From the NCBI RefSeq assembly GCF_001294455.1, contig NZ_LIKT01000006.1, forward strand, positions 161,645 through 225,644: a stretch of DNA of 64,000 nt, read 5' to 3'. How positions within the stretch are numbered: the first letter of the stretch is position 1; every line of letters begins with the position of its first letter. Shown in pieces: positions 45,863 to 54,692 of this stretch. This DNA comes from Phaeobacter sp. 11ANDIMAR09 (GTDB lineage Bacteria > Pseudomonadota > Alphaproteobacteria > Rhodobacterales > Rhodobacteraceae). The notes beneath the pieces were generated by a model. It ran no database searches and had not been told where the DNA came from. It saw nothing but the letters and a program-made list of their open reading frames with translations. The translations under genes were made by a program, and so were the position numbers.

Positions 45863-47785
45863 CTAAAATTCAATTACTTCACCTTCTTTAGCAAATTTTC
45901 TCTCTATAAGGTCAGCCTTAACTTTAGCCATATCGGATGTGTAAATCACATGAGCAAGGCTGTTCTTTGCTCTTGTGGATGTAACGTAGAACAATCGCCG
46001 CGTACGATCTGCGCTAATTTCTTCGCCAGCGTCCCGCTTCTTCTGGCTAGCTTTGGAGGGCTCTTTTGCGCCGAAGTACTGTTCGTATGAGAACAAGAAG
46101 CCACCCGCCTCATCATCATCCATGACAACCATGACGCGTTCGAATTCATTTCCCTTTACGCCTTGGTGAGTTCGAAAAATTGAATTCTGATCAATGTAGT
46201 CTCTATAGTTTTGAATTTGAAAGAAATCAGTCTCCAAAGCGTTAGCCCAAGCGGCGATCTCACTGTCATCATCCTCTTCGCTGACCAGTTCTGATACCTC
46301 TTCCGTTAGGTCTTCCCCTGTTTCGGCCTCATCGTTTCTGGAAGCGGGCACAAAAGCCTGCAATTTCGATGGAAGCCGAAGTAACCTGTGATCAGCAAGC
46401 ACTTCAAGAACCGCCCGAAAGCTAACCTTGTCGTTCGAAACTACTTCTCTCAGCGCATGCTCTGCTGCCCGACCAAGCTTAAGCGGATCATCTTTGTTGG
46501 CGTCGAGGACACTAGCTTCCAGAAGTGGGGACTTGTTTCTCCGCAATATCGACATCAACTCAGCTCGGTTTTCCTTCAAACTCGCTTCAGCCAATGGAAA
46601 TACTACACCTGAAAAAAAGTTTAATTCGGTATTGTCGCCTTCAGAAATCTGGCCCTTGATCTTTTCTGATACAGAAAGTTGATCCCAAAGACCATCAAAT
46701 CCAAGACGACGTCCTGCCATTTTGTGTTCCAAGAGCAAGATTGCGGTTTCTTCGGATCTAGAATCCACCCACGCTTCATCACCTGTGGCTTGCGCCATGA
46801 ACTCACGAATTTTCGCTTCGATTGCATCTTTGTCCGAAACACCGTGTGCAAGTAAAAAATACCGAACGTAGCCTTCTGCAGCCCCATCGCGGGCAAACTG
46901 CATACGCCCATCATCTTCACTACGGATTTGATTGCCTAATCCTACAATGCGCCGCGCCGAACGATGGTTCATTTCTTTGTCAAAGGTGATCCAACCGCTT
47001 GGCTTGGTTTTCCCAAGTTCAGGCTCCCCCCCCCCGAAGATGCGCTGCATTGTATCCCCCAACAGTCCGATCACAACGCTGTCCGACTTAGCAGTTTGCA
47101 GATCAAAGAAAGCACTAACTACATCTTTGTTGGTGTCCTGACTTTCATCGATGAAAATAAAAGGGAACTTGTTTACAATGACTTCAGCCATCATGGGTTT
47201 TGTGGTCAAAAAGTTTGAGAAGATTTTCAGAACATCTGCATGCGAAAGTGCATTCTGCGATGAGTTGACCCCGTTGGGATCGTAGACGAATGTGCGCGGT
47301 TCTGCCAACCACTCTAGCTTTTCTCGCAGGCGAATGATTGTTCTTTTGCGCGCGTCGGATGCTTTGGTCCCTGCGCGACCTCGACGTTCCAAATCTTCAA
47401 CTTCGGCAAGATCCGCAGGCACTTTTCCTAAGTACCACTTGCGAATATCTTCGTTGAACCCCGCGATGGCCGACCAGCAAAAGCTATGAATCGTCGACAC
47501 CGCGAAGATTGGGCTTTGCTGGATTCGGTCCTTAATTTCGTCAGCGGCATTGTTCGTAAAGGTAACGACAGCGATTTGCTTTCCCTGTCTAGCAAAATCA
47601 CTGAAATGCTGAGAGTTCAGAAAATCGAGCGCTTCTTTAAGGGAGTATGTTTTTCCTGACCCCGCCCCGGCAAAGGTGATGAAGCTTTTCCCCGATCCAA
47701 TGCGAAGGCACTCTCTGATGCCTTCATCAATGTTACTGTCATGATCGATAGGTTTAGTTTCAGCTAAGAATTTTTCTTGTGACAT
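45863..47785 (-). CDS. UvrD/PcrA-like superfamily 1 helicase (GajB-like)
   Basis: 640 aa. Walker A FAGAGSGKTYSLKE at residues 38-51, motif Ia VVTFTNNAADEIKDR, Walker B PFIFIDESQDTNKD, motif III-like GDTMQRIFGGG and motif VI RRLFYVTSTRAKNSLAHV near the C terminus. A Glu/Asp-rich insert (~495-520) precedes motif V (HQGVKGNEFERVMVV). It starts 9 bp after the OLD-family gene, the gene order of Gabija (gajA-gajB) and class 2 OLD systems, where the helicase senses or unwinds DNA for the nuclease. GajB is usually shorter (about 500 aa), so this is a divergent relative. Confidence 0.85.
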   Translation of the reverse strand: MSQEKFLAETKPIDHDSNIDEGIRECLRIGSGKSFITFAGAGSGKTYSLKEALDFLNSQHFSDFARQGKQIAVVTFTNNAADEIKDRIQQSPIFAVSTIHSFCWSAIAGFNEDIRKWYLGKVPADLAEVEDLERRGRAGTKASDARKRTIIRLREKLEWLAEPRTFVYDPNGVNSSQNALSHADVLKIFSNFLTTKPMMAEVIVNKFPFIFIDESQDTNKDVVSAFFDLQTAKSDSVVIGLLGDTMQRIFGGGEPELGKTKPSGWITFDKEMNHRSARRIVGLGNQIRSEDDGRMQFARDGAAEGYVRYFLLAHGVSDKDAIEAKIREFMAQATGDEAWVDSRSEETAILLLEHKMAGRRLGFDGLWDQLSVSEKIKGQISEGDNTELNFFSGVVFPLAEASLKENRAELMSILRRNKSPLLEASVLDANKDDPLKLGRAAEHALREVVSNDKVSFRAVLEVLADHRLLRLPSKLQAFVPASRNDEAETGEDLTEEVSELVSEEDDDSEIAAWANALETDFFQIQNYRDYIDQNSIFRTHQGVKGNEFERVMVVMDDDEAGGFLFSYEQYFGAKEPSKASQKKRDAGEEISADRTRRLFYVTSTRAKNSLAHVIYTSDMAKVKADLIERKFAKEGEVIEF

Positions 47786-47794
47786 AACGGTCTC

Positions 47795-49957
47795 CTATGA
47801 CTTTGGCGAGAGCTGCGCTTCCAACCATTTGAGGCCATCGCTCATGTACACCGGAGGTCTGAATCTCGCGGTCTCTTCACTTGACAGGTGAAAAAGGCAG
47901 TCAAAGGCGAAGTTTCCCTTGTTTAACTTTTTTACGTAGTCATACAGTGACTCTGATAGAGGCTTGCTACCGTCCTCAAAGGCAACTTTTGCATCTCTAA
48001 TACTGCCTTCATTTTGAAAAAACTCATTATCAAAATTGGCCAAAATCAACGCATCCTCAAAGGTGCGGGACAGGACATCTTGGCCGTTAATTTTAGTTGA
48101 TTTTTGATAAGCAACATAGAGCGGAGCCCCTCGACTGTTTGTCACGTGATCCATCATTGATTTGTCAATCAACTCATCCACAAGCACTACTTTTGGGTGC
48201 CAGTTTTTCAGAGTGGCATTACTAGTTTTTTGATCCGCTTGAATCTGCGGGAAGCAGGATTTTTTGGCGCTGTTAACAGAGTCGAGATCCGTAAGCACTA
48301 GAGTCGCAACGCCTAACTTCTCGACCAGATCTCTATATTTGTGAGTATGTGCTCCACTCACTTCAAGCATAGAAATATATCGACTCGACAACCCCGAAAA
48401 GCTGTTGGCTATAAATTCAGGCACGAGGAGACGCTCTGCTTGCCCCTCTACAAAAATGACGCCGTCAGCAAAGAAGATGTCACAATGTGTAAGCTTTAAA
48501 TGCTTTCGTACAAACTGAAGCTCTTCTTTCGGGCTTGCAAAAAGCTCTGACATATTTGCGATTGATGTATGGTCCATTGCAATAGATGCATTCGCGCTAT
48601 TTCTCCGGAAGTAGCGTAGATCTTTGAAATCAATATCATCAATAATGTGGCTCGAGTGCGTGCTGATCACCAATTGCGTTTGATATTCAGGCTTATCCAC
48701 TCCGGTGCCCTTATCGCGCAAATTAGCGTGATTTCGGAGTGTTTCGTAAGCTTTCGAGATAAATACACGTTGAACCTGAGCATGTAAGTTAACTTCAGGC
48801 TCTTCAAGGAGGACCAAATGGATTGGTTCAATCTGCTCTTCCACTTTTTCCATTGTCGATGCGGACTTTCCGACGCGCATCCACTTATCTCGAAACTCTA
48901 ACAGCCTAAACGTCAAGTAGATGAGATTTTGGTAACCAAGCCCCAGATAACTTTCAGGGAGAAAATCGTCTTCATCCTTGTCAAATTTGTATTGAACAGA
49001 AGAGGACTTCTGCAACGCGTCAGTTCCGCTAATCTTAGCAGCGATTTCGACAGTTGGGTTGCCGCCGATTCCTGGGTATCCCATGATCTTGAGTTCTTCG
49101 AAAGGATCCTTGAACTGCTCGTTTAACCTATCAGTAAATCCCTTTTCCAGTTTCTGCTGTTGTCCCAAGACAGTAAGGTCTTCCACTGCTGGGAAATCTT
49201 CTGGGTTCAATATGCGATCATAATAATCACGAAGCAGCTTGTTTAGCCGTTGCTTTTCAGAATATGGTCCTTTTTGTTCAGCGCTATCTTCTGCGCCTAG
49301 GCCTCGTTGCTCGGAGATAACGTCTACTCGAATAAGCTTTTTCAACGCTTCAGACTTGAGAGGCTGCAAGGTCTCGGTCGCGGAGGCGCCGCTTGCCTTA
49401 CTCAAAATATGGTGTTTCTGCTTTACGTGCGTGCTGAAGTTTTTACCTTTTTCTAAAAAATCACATAGATCCTTGGGCCACAGACTGACCTCACCTTTAT
49501 GTTCAGAAACTACGTGCCTTGCGTCGACAAACTCACGAAAGAGTCTCTCGATATCCTTTGGTTCGTAGGTCATGCGAACCGACAGTATGCCACCACGCCA
49601 TTCTAAGTCAGGAAGGATATCGCGAACCTTATAAGCTTCACTTGCCTCCGCTGTGATGTCGATATCTAGACACGGTAGTAAACTGATCAGTTTTGCAGAT
49701 AGCCCTGCCATATCCTCACTCTTAGGAAAGGCTTTCTCAACCTCTTCGCCAAGCGTTTGGATTGCCTTCCAATTTTTCTTCGAAATGTCTCGAACCCTGA
49801 GGTTTTCAGGGCTTTTTAGGAATGTATGAAGCGCACCGATGCAGGACGTCTTTCCGCTGTTGTTAGCTCCAACAAGTACTGTTTGTTTATCATCAAGCAC
49901 CAAGCTCACGTCGGATAGTCGGCGATAGTTCTTCAAAGCAAAGGTAGAAATTTTCAT
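47795..49957 (-). CDS. OLD-family ATP-dependent endonuclease (GajA-like)
   Basis: 720 aa from the ATG at 49957. ABC/SMC-like ATPase head: Walker A VLVGANNSGKTSC at 28-40, signature-like SYLGLGYQNLIYL, Walker B HLVLLEEPEVNLHAQVQ and switch His in ISTHSSHIIDDI. C-terminal TOPRIM nuclease: Glu in GVIFVEGQAERLLVPEF, D-x-D in ATLVLTDLDSVNS and a later ANFDNEFFQ. GajA/OLD proteins are nucleotide-regulated DNA nickases. Longer than typical GajA (about 580 aa) because of a big insert between Walker A and signature (~60-330). With the downstream helicase it forms a probable anti-phage pair. Confidence 0.88.
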   Translation of the reverse strand: MKISTFALKNYRRLSDVSLVLDDKQTVLVGANNSGKTSCIGALHTFLKSPENLRVRDISKKNWKAIQTLGEEVEKAFPKSEDMAGLSAKLISLLPCLDIDITAEASEAYKVRDILPDLEWRGGILSVRMTYEPKDIERLFREFVDARHVVSEHKGEVSLWPKDLCDFLEKGKNFSTHVKQKHHILSKASGASATETLQPLKSEALKKLIRVDVISEQRGLGAEDSAEQKGPYSEKQRLNKLLRDYYDRILNPEDFPAVEDLTVLGQQQKLEKGFTDRLNEQFKDPFEELKIMGYPGIGGNPTVEIAAKISGTDALQKSSSVQYKFDKDEDDFLPESYLGLGYQNLIYLTFRLLEFRDKWMRVGKSASTMEKVEEQIEPIHLVLLEEPEVNLHAQVQRVFISKAYETLRNHANLRDKGTGVDKPEYQTQLVISTHSSHIIDDIDFKDLRYFRRNSANASIAMDHTSIANMSELFASPKEELQFVRKHLKLTHCDIFFADGVIFVEGQAERLLVPEFIANSFSGLSSRYISMLEVSGAHTHKYRDLVEKLGVATLVLTDLDSVNSAKKSCFPQIQADQKTSNATLKNWHPKVVLVDELIDKSMMDHVTNSRGAPLYVAYQKSTKINGQDVLSRTFEDALILANFDNEFFQNEGSIRDAKVAFEDGSKPLSESLYDYVKKLNKGNFAFDCLFHLSSEETARFRPPVYMSDGLKWLEAQLSPKS

Positions 49958-50114
49958 ATAGATGCGGCCCAAGGAATCTGAAATTTTCTATATAATACAT
50001 AGATTTATCAGGCTCGCAACCTGAAGGTGTGATGCGAAGAGTGATTGCGGCAAACGAACGTATTCTGAAGTTTTATGTCGGATATTTTTCTTCATCCACG
50101 GTTTTCGAGTGTCA

Positions 50115-51077
50115 TCAGGTCAACTTGACTCCCGATGCAACCAGTTCTCTCCATTGCTGCGCGCCGGTTGTGAGCAGTTTTACCGCTTCTGTACCTTGGT
50201 TGAGCTTGGCGAACTGAATGTCATGAAAAAACTCAGTCACGCTCCCTAGATCATCGATGATTGTTTGGGCAGTGGCCGTTTTTGCGAGCGAGACAGTGTC
50301 AAAGAATGCAGGTACAACAACTTGCGCAACAAAGTGTTCCTGCTCCTTCTTCTTTGAGAATTTTTCTGTGGAGGACATACATTCGCAGGAGTCGACCACC
50401 CCTAGGTGCGCCGAAAGTAAAGGCATATCAATGAGATGTCCGAGAAGTTGAAAAATGCGTGTCGCGGCTTTGGGGTGCGTTGTATTGGGCGAATGACTAG
50501 ACGCATCAGTCCGTTCGATCAACATCATCATAGCTGAAATCGCAGCAACTCGGACACGCAGGGAAGCCCACTCGTTTGATGAATATGCATCTAGCAACAT
50601 TTCAGTAGCATCGTGGTCAGCCTGCATTTCGAAAATCAAATCTTTGACAAACGTGTCAGAGCTTTTCTCTATCCGTTCCAAGAGAGCACGGTGCTTCGGG
50701 GTGGAGGTTCTTGACGATTGTTCTTGGGTAAGATTTTCGAAGTGCCCCATCTGGTAGTGGTGCATTTCATGCAACATCAACCAGACGAGGCTGACGTGTG
50801 TCATCGTCGCGGCATTGACACAGATTTCTTTTCCAAAGCCTGCATAGAAATTGTCATCAAGAAATGCTGACGTCCAAAGTGCAGAAATGCTGTCAACTGA
50901 TCCGGAGCTCGCGTGGATGCGGAATACCTTGCCATCCATTTCTGCCAGAGCCCAGAGCTCGGGGTCAACGACGACATCAAGTACCGGCAGGACTGGAAAC
51001 GCTTCTCCCATCGTTTCCGCATACTGTGCCAAGGCCGTATCAAGGGCACGTTTAAGATGATGCTCTGCTTCTAACAT
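50115..51077 (-). CDS. Lit-like zinc metallopeptidase (HExxH)
   Basis: 320 aa. Zinc motif HEMHH at residues 103-107 in VWLMLHEMHHYQMGHF and a likely third ligand in IFEMQADHDATEM (Glu150 with A-D three residues on), the pattern seen in the Lit/ImmA-like group. Phage-exclusion Lit cleaves EF-Tu when triggered by phage T4 Gol peptide; this protein may likewise be a conditional toxin. No signal peptide, hence cytoplasmic. It is upstream of the OLD/UvrD pair on the same strand, separated by 157 bp, so co-regulation is possible but not proven. Confidence 0.75.
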   Translation of the reverse strand: MLEAEHHLKRALDTALAQYAETMGEAFPVLPVLDVVVDPELWALAEMDGKVFRIHASSGSVDSISALWTSAFLDDNFYAGFGKEICVNAATMTHVSLVWLMLHEMHHYQMGHFENLTQEQSSRTSTPKHRALLERIEKSSDTFVKDLIFEMQADHDATEMLLDAYSSNEWASLRVRVAAISAMMMLIERTDASSHSPNTTHPKAATRIFQLLGHLIDMPLLSAHLGVVDSCECMSSTEKFSKKKEQEHFVAQVVVPAFFDTVSLAKTATAQTIIDDLGSVTEFFHDIQFAKLNQGTEAVKLLTTGAQQWRELVASGVKLT

Positions 51078-51168
51078 GAAGGGTTTGTTGCAGAGATGTG
51101 TTCAGTCTTCCACGTTGCAAACGAAGTCATGGCCGTGACAGAACCTCTCTAGAGCAGTAGTTGAAAAA

Positions 51169-51471
51169 CTATTCAAAAAGATCTGGGGTGTTCTCATCGC
51201 GGCGCTTGGAGAGCCCTTTTCCCCTATCGAAACATGGATGCTTAATCTTGCCCAAACCTTTGCCGCCCTCAAAATGCGCCCAGCCATTGTTCTTCATCTT
51301 CACGCTGACGATTTGCGCACCGCATTCAGGACAAGCATGGCGAAAAGCAGCTTTCTTACCTTTTGGGTTTGAAGAAGTGTTGGTGTACACAGCTGTCTCT
51401 CTGACGTGTATGATCTGACCGTTTTTCCCCTGCCTAGTATGTGCAGCGCGGCGATGCCATTTTCCACTCAT
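51169..51471 (-). CDS. Small zinc-ribbon protein, unknown function
   Basis: 100 aa. Very basic first third (WHRRAAHTRQGKNGQIIHVR) followed by AFRHACPECGAQIVSVKMKN with one C-x2-C knuckle; a further Cys sits in KIKHPCFDRGKGL and His residues nearby (AHFEGGKG) could complete a zinc site. ATG at 51471. Located between the Lit-like peptidase and the CHAT gene on the same strand. Nucleic-acid binding is a reasonable guess from its composition, nothing more. Confidence 0.6.
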   Translation of the reverse strand: MSGKWHRRAAHTRQGKNGQIIHVRETAVYTNTSSNPKGKKAAFRHACPECGAQIVSVKMKNNGWAHFEGGKGLGKIKHPCFDRGKGLSKRRDENTPDLFE

Positions 51472-52090
51472 TGTTCACTCGCTTACCTCTAATAGAACAA
51501 CGTTAAGTTGCTATCGGTCACAAAAGCAAGGCAAAGAGTCTGTTGGAATTTGGCTACTAGTAAAGAGTGTTGGCTTTGTGAAAGCGAGCTGCAAAACACA
51601 TCATGAGATGTGGGTCACTGACCCGTTTCCGTTGTGTCACTTTGGGGTCATCTTCAGGTATAAGGTTTGCTGCGAGCTGTGTGTCAGATGAGAACCTGCG
51701 CTGCGATCCCTGCGGTCATCCTACAGCACTAAGATGTGCTGCAAGTTGTGTGTGGTAGTACCACACGACTTGACAAGGGGGCTGCTGCGCTCCCCCGTTG
51801 TATCCCCCAAAGCTGATGGTCGAGATTGGCATTGAGCCAGTCACGACCATGCAAACATATCGGTATTTGATCCCTCGCAGGTGAGATTTTGCTCTCCCTG
51901 CACCCATCGACCTAGGGGCGTTCCTGCCCCTAGGAACCCTGATCAACCGTCTGCCGATTGAATGCCGCCAGTTTGCTGAAGCTGGATCCTGTCAAAGGGC
52001 GAGACTGCTCCCCACGCCTTGAAACTCGCTCGTAGAGCTTGGGGATTGTGTCTCTCCTTCTGCATTGAAACATGCCCAAACGACGTATCT
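51472..52090. other. Non-coding stretch with several hairpins and a short direct repeat
   Basis: About 620 bp. It contains the palindrome GGGTCA-C-TGACCC (51612-51624), a near-repeat GCTGCGAGCTGTGTGT (51669-51684) / GCTGCAAGTTGTGTGT (51738-51753 approx.), a stem CAAGTTGTGTG / CACACGACTTG (51742-51752 and 51762-51772) and CCTAGGGGC / GCCCCTAGG (51911-51919 and 51926-51934). Base composition and structure differ from the flanking AT-rich genes. It may hold a terminator for the CHAT gene, a regulatory RNA or an old junction; I see no supported gene. Confidence 0.5.
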
Positions 52091-54289
52091 TCATTGAAAA
52101 ATTTCGGATATTTGTTTCTCTGAGTGCACAAGTATCGTTTCAGGTCTTCCAACATGTAAGTAGCTGATAGCGCTTGAGTTAGCTACCGCACATCTAAGCT
52201 CACGTCTGGCTTGTTTTTCCATGATCCCCAATTCGGTCAGCGCAGTGATAACTTCTTCGAACGGCCATTTTGCCAGGCCGTTAATTGCGAAATTCCCCTT
52301 CAGATGCAAATCTTTGAACTGTTGTTCATTTATATGACCTTGTTTTTCCAGTGTTGCTAGGTAGTCCCTAAGCAGCTGCATCCGTATCATGCCTGAAACA
52401 ATTTCTAACCACGAAAGAGATCTGCCATATACTTCATGAGCTCCCGGAATAAAGTTTGCAACACGGTGTAACAGGCGGCCTATGAATGCCGCGGCATCAA
52501 TTGCATGAAGAGGAAAAACGGATGCGAGAACAGATCTTGCTCCCAAGGATAGAAAGCCGTTGGCAGTCGTGGCATGGTTGCGATCAGCCGCATGAGTGTC
52601 ACATGCACTTAGGATGACGATTGGGGGGATGCGAATTTTTCTTTCGCTAAGTTTCCATACGTCTATTGCCATGCCCTCAAGGTGAATTTTAGCTGCTCCT
52701 TTACTCCTATGAGAGCCATGACCATCGAATATCAGCATTGCGCCGTCAAAAGCATTGAGTGCATCGACGAGCTCATCTTCATTTGCTACCTGAACTGTTC
52801 TGACTTTTACTTTGCCTTCTAGCTCCTTTCGGAAACCTGAGATCGCAAAGGGCATAAATGGACTGATTGGATCATCCCTTTTCAAAGCACTAATCACGAG
52901 TACTTCTTCAAAACTACTTGGTGTCAAGTGAAGGTGCCGTTTGGGAGATATGGAGTTAACAAATAGGTTTCCCGGAGTTACGGGGATGCGTGAAACATTC
53001 TTTTGTATGGATAGAGGAAGGCCTTTAACATCAAGCCACTCCAGATGGGTATCAGAAACGACCCGAACGCCATGCTCGTTGCGTTCTATGAGCGGGAGGA
53101 AATCAGCAGGAACCGCTTCGTTTATGTTCCGCTGTACTTTTTGAAAAAGTTTTGTTCTCTTCCTTTCAGTCGTATGCTTGGCATGATGTTGCTGAGCTAG
53201 CATTCTAACCTGCCCCGCAGTTTTGTTAATTTCGTTTGGCAGGCGGACAACAGCTGAACATTCTGACGCAGCCAAGACCCCAATACATTCCGTGCCAAAC
53301 GATAACTCTTGCGCACGCATCCTTAAAAGGAAGTGGGGGGATGGCTTGTCCTCACCTTCGCTCCAAAATGTACCTTTCTGTGCAGTAGTTTGAGCGGTAA
53401 AACTGTATCCTTTTTGTCGAACTAAAGAGTTTCGAGCCACGATGAATTTTTTTTGTTCTTGAGTCGATACTGGTGCGCCGGCTAGCGGCAGTGTTTTGAA
53501 GTGTGGATATATAGAAGGTGCGTAGAGATTTAGTTCCGGCGTTGGGCGGAACAACTGATTAGCTTTTCGCTCTCCAATTTCGTGTCGTTCATCTAAAATT
53601 ACTTTGGCGGTCTTTGAAATCTGTTCAACATATGGTGAGATGTCAGAGCCAATTTTACTGAACGGACCATCAATTAGTTCCTCGAATCCCATTACCGAAA
53701 GAGCGCACAAGTTCGGCGCGACTGAATTGTGTCCGCCCACTTTGAATCCGATGTCCCTTGCGCTTGGTTCTTCCCAGCTCTCAATAAGTTCTATTGCTTC
53801 CAATCTCTCTTCTTCATGGATCTTTCCTTTTAGTGACTTGCAGATGTCAACAAATGCATCTCTCAAGAGGTCAAGGGAGAAGTCTTTAGAAGATATTCGT
53901 GCGCCTTTTGTTGATACGGTTACTAAGGGGAAGGCGTGAGCATTAATCCACTCTTGATAATCTAGGATATTGTGGTTGGGGCCAAAGAAAATTACAACAA
54001 ACGGAGAGAATTCGGGAACTAAAAATCTGGTTAGGGCTTTCGGTGATTGGCCAGCCCAGCTTAAAGGAGATTGTCCAGATATCTTAATAGGAAGTCGCGC
54101 ATCTTTCAAACTGGGAGATAATTCGGAAATGCTTGAAGGTAGTAAAGAGATGCCACGAAGGAAATGGCTGTTCTCGCAAAGACTAGGTGCGAAACCTTGC
54201 ATAAGAGTGGCTTGGTTCGGCGCTCCATCTTCTACAGGGATGAGATAGTGGATCTCGTGTAGTAAGTTTGTTTTAGGTGTGTCGGGCAT
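52091..54289 (-). CDS. CHAT-domain cysteine protease with a novel N-terminal region
   Basis: 732 aa. The C-terminal third is a CHAT (caspase HetF-associated with TPR) domain: His524 in LIFDGHGSHRSKGAAKI and Cys563 in IVILSACDTHAADRN, then GFLSLGARSVLASVFPLHAI and the helix AFIGRLLHRV. Residues ~1-460 match no family I know; no TPRs are evident. A C-terminal helical tail (~625-732) follows the protease. CHAT proteases act in several anti-phage and gasdermin-activating systems. No partner gene is directly coupled: the neighbours are a structured non-coding stretch and the ArdA leader. AT-rich codon use unlike the chromosome. Start ATG 54289. Confidence 0.85.
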   Translation of the reverse strand: MPDTPKTNLLHEIHYLIPVEDGAPNQATLMQGFAPSLCENSHFLRGISLLPSSISELSPSLKDARLPIKISGQSPLSWAGQSPKALTRFLVPEFSPFVVIFFGPNHNILDYQEWINAHAFPLVTVSTKGARISSKDFSLDLLRDAFVDICKSLKGKIHEEERLEAIELIESWEEPSARDIGFKVGGHNSVAPNLCALSVMGFEELIDGPFSKIGSDISPYVEQISKTAKVILDERHEIGERKANQLFRPTPELNLYAPSIYPHFKTLPLAGAPVSTQEQKKFIVARNSLVRQKGYSFTAQTTAQKGTFWSEGEDKPSPHFLLRMRAQELSFGTECIGVLAASECSAVVRLPNEINKTAGQVRMLAQQHHAKHTTERKRTKLFQKVQRNINEAVPADFLPLIERNEHGVRVVSDTHLEWLDVKGLPLSIQKNVSRIPVTPGNLFVNSISPKRHLHLTPSSFEEVLVISALKRDDPISPFMPFAISGFRKELEGKVKVRTVQVANEDELVDALNAFDGAMLIFDGHGSHRSKGAAKIHLEGMAIDVWKLSERKIRIPPIVILSACDTHAADRNHATTANGFLSLGARSVLASVFPLHAIDAAAFIGRLLHRVANFIPGAHEVYGRSLSWLEIVSGMIRMQLLRDYLATLEKQGHINEQQFKDLHLKGNFAINGLAKWPFEEVITALTELGIMEKQARRELRCAVANSSAISYLHVGRPETILVHSEKQISEIFQ

Positions 54290-54692
54290 TTTGCCGAAGC
54301 TTTCTATTTGTTATTAAGATTTCTGTAATTTATTTTGGAAAAATGATTGCTATCATAAGCTTATTGTGTCCGGAAGCTTGGTTGAGAGCAACAACTGTAG
54401 TGGAGATTTGCACACAAGGTTCCGCTCCTTGCAAGCTTTCCTACCAATGTATGTCGACCAGATTGGGGAGTGTCGGGGAGACATGTCCTCTCCTCAGTAC
54501 TCCCATGACTGACTAGGGCTGCCGCCCCCGCGCGGTTCAAAGGGTGGGTCCTCACCATGCTCGCTTCATATGCATTGCAGCTCCGCGTGGCTCTGGTCCT
54601 GTCTGCGGCACCTTTGATCCTTGCACCCCCGCTCCTCGGCGGAAGCCAGACGGGTTTATGCGCAACCCGTCAGAGACCAGAGGAGAAAAGAC
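54290..54692 (+). promoter_or_regulatory. Upstream region and leader of ardA, with hairpin before the ribosome-binding site
   Basis: About 400 bp. The first half is AT-rich and probably carries the divergent promoters for the CHAT gene and ardA. From ~54520 it is GC-rich and contains an 8-bp stem GACGGGTT / AACCCGTC (54649-54656 and 54664-54671) directly upstream of the AGGAGA ribosome-binding site of ardA. A reading frame 54557-54748 (starting MLASYALQLRV) crosses this region and overlaps the ardA start; it could be a leader peptide. Leader-dependent control of ardA is inference. Confidence 0.45.

Noticed and set aside
51943..52155. 70-aa minus-strand frame overlapping the end of the CHAT gene
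   Set aside because: No ribosome-binding site and no protein-like pattern; begins inside the CHAT coding region in another frame.
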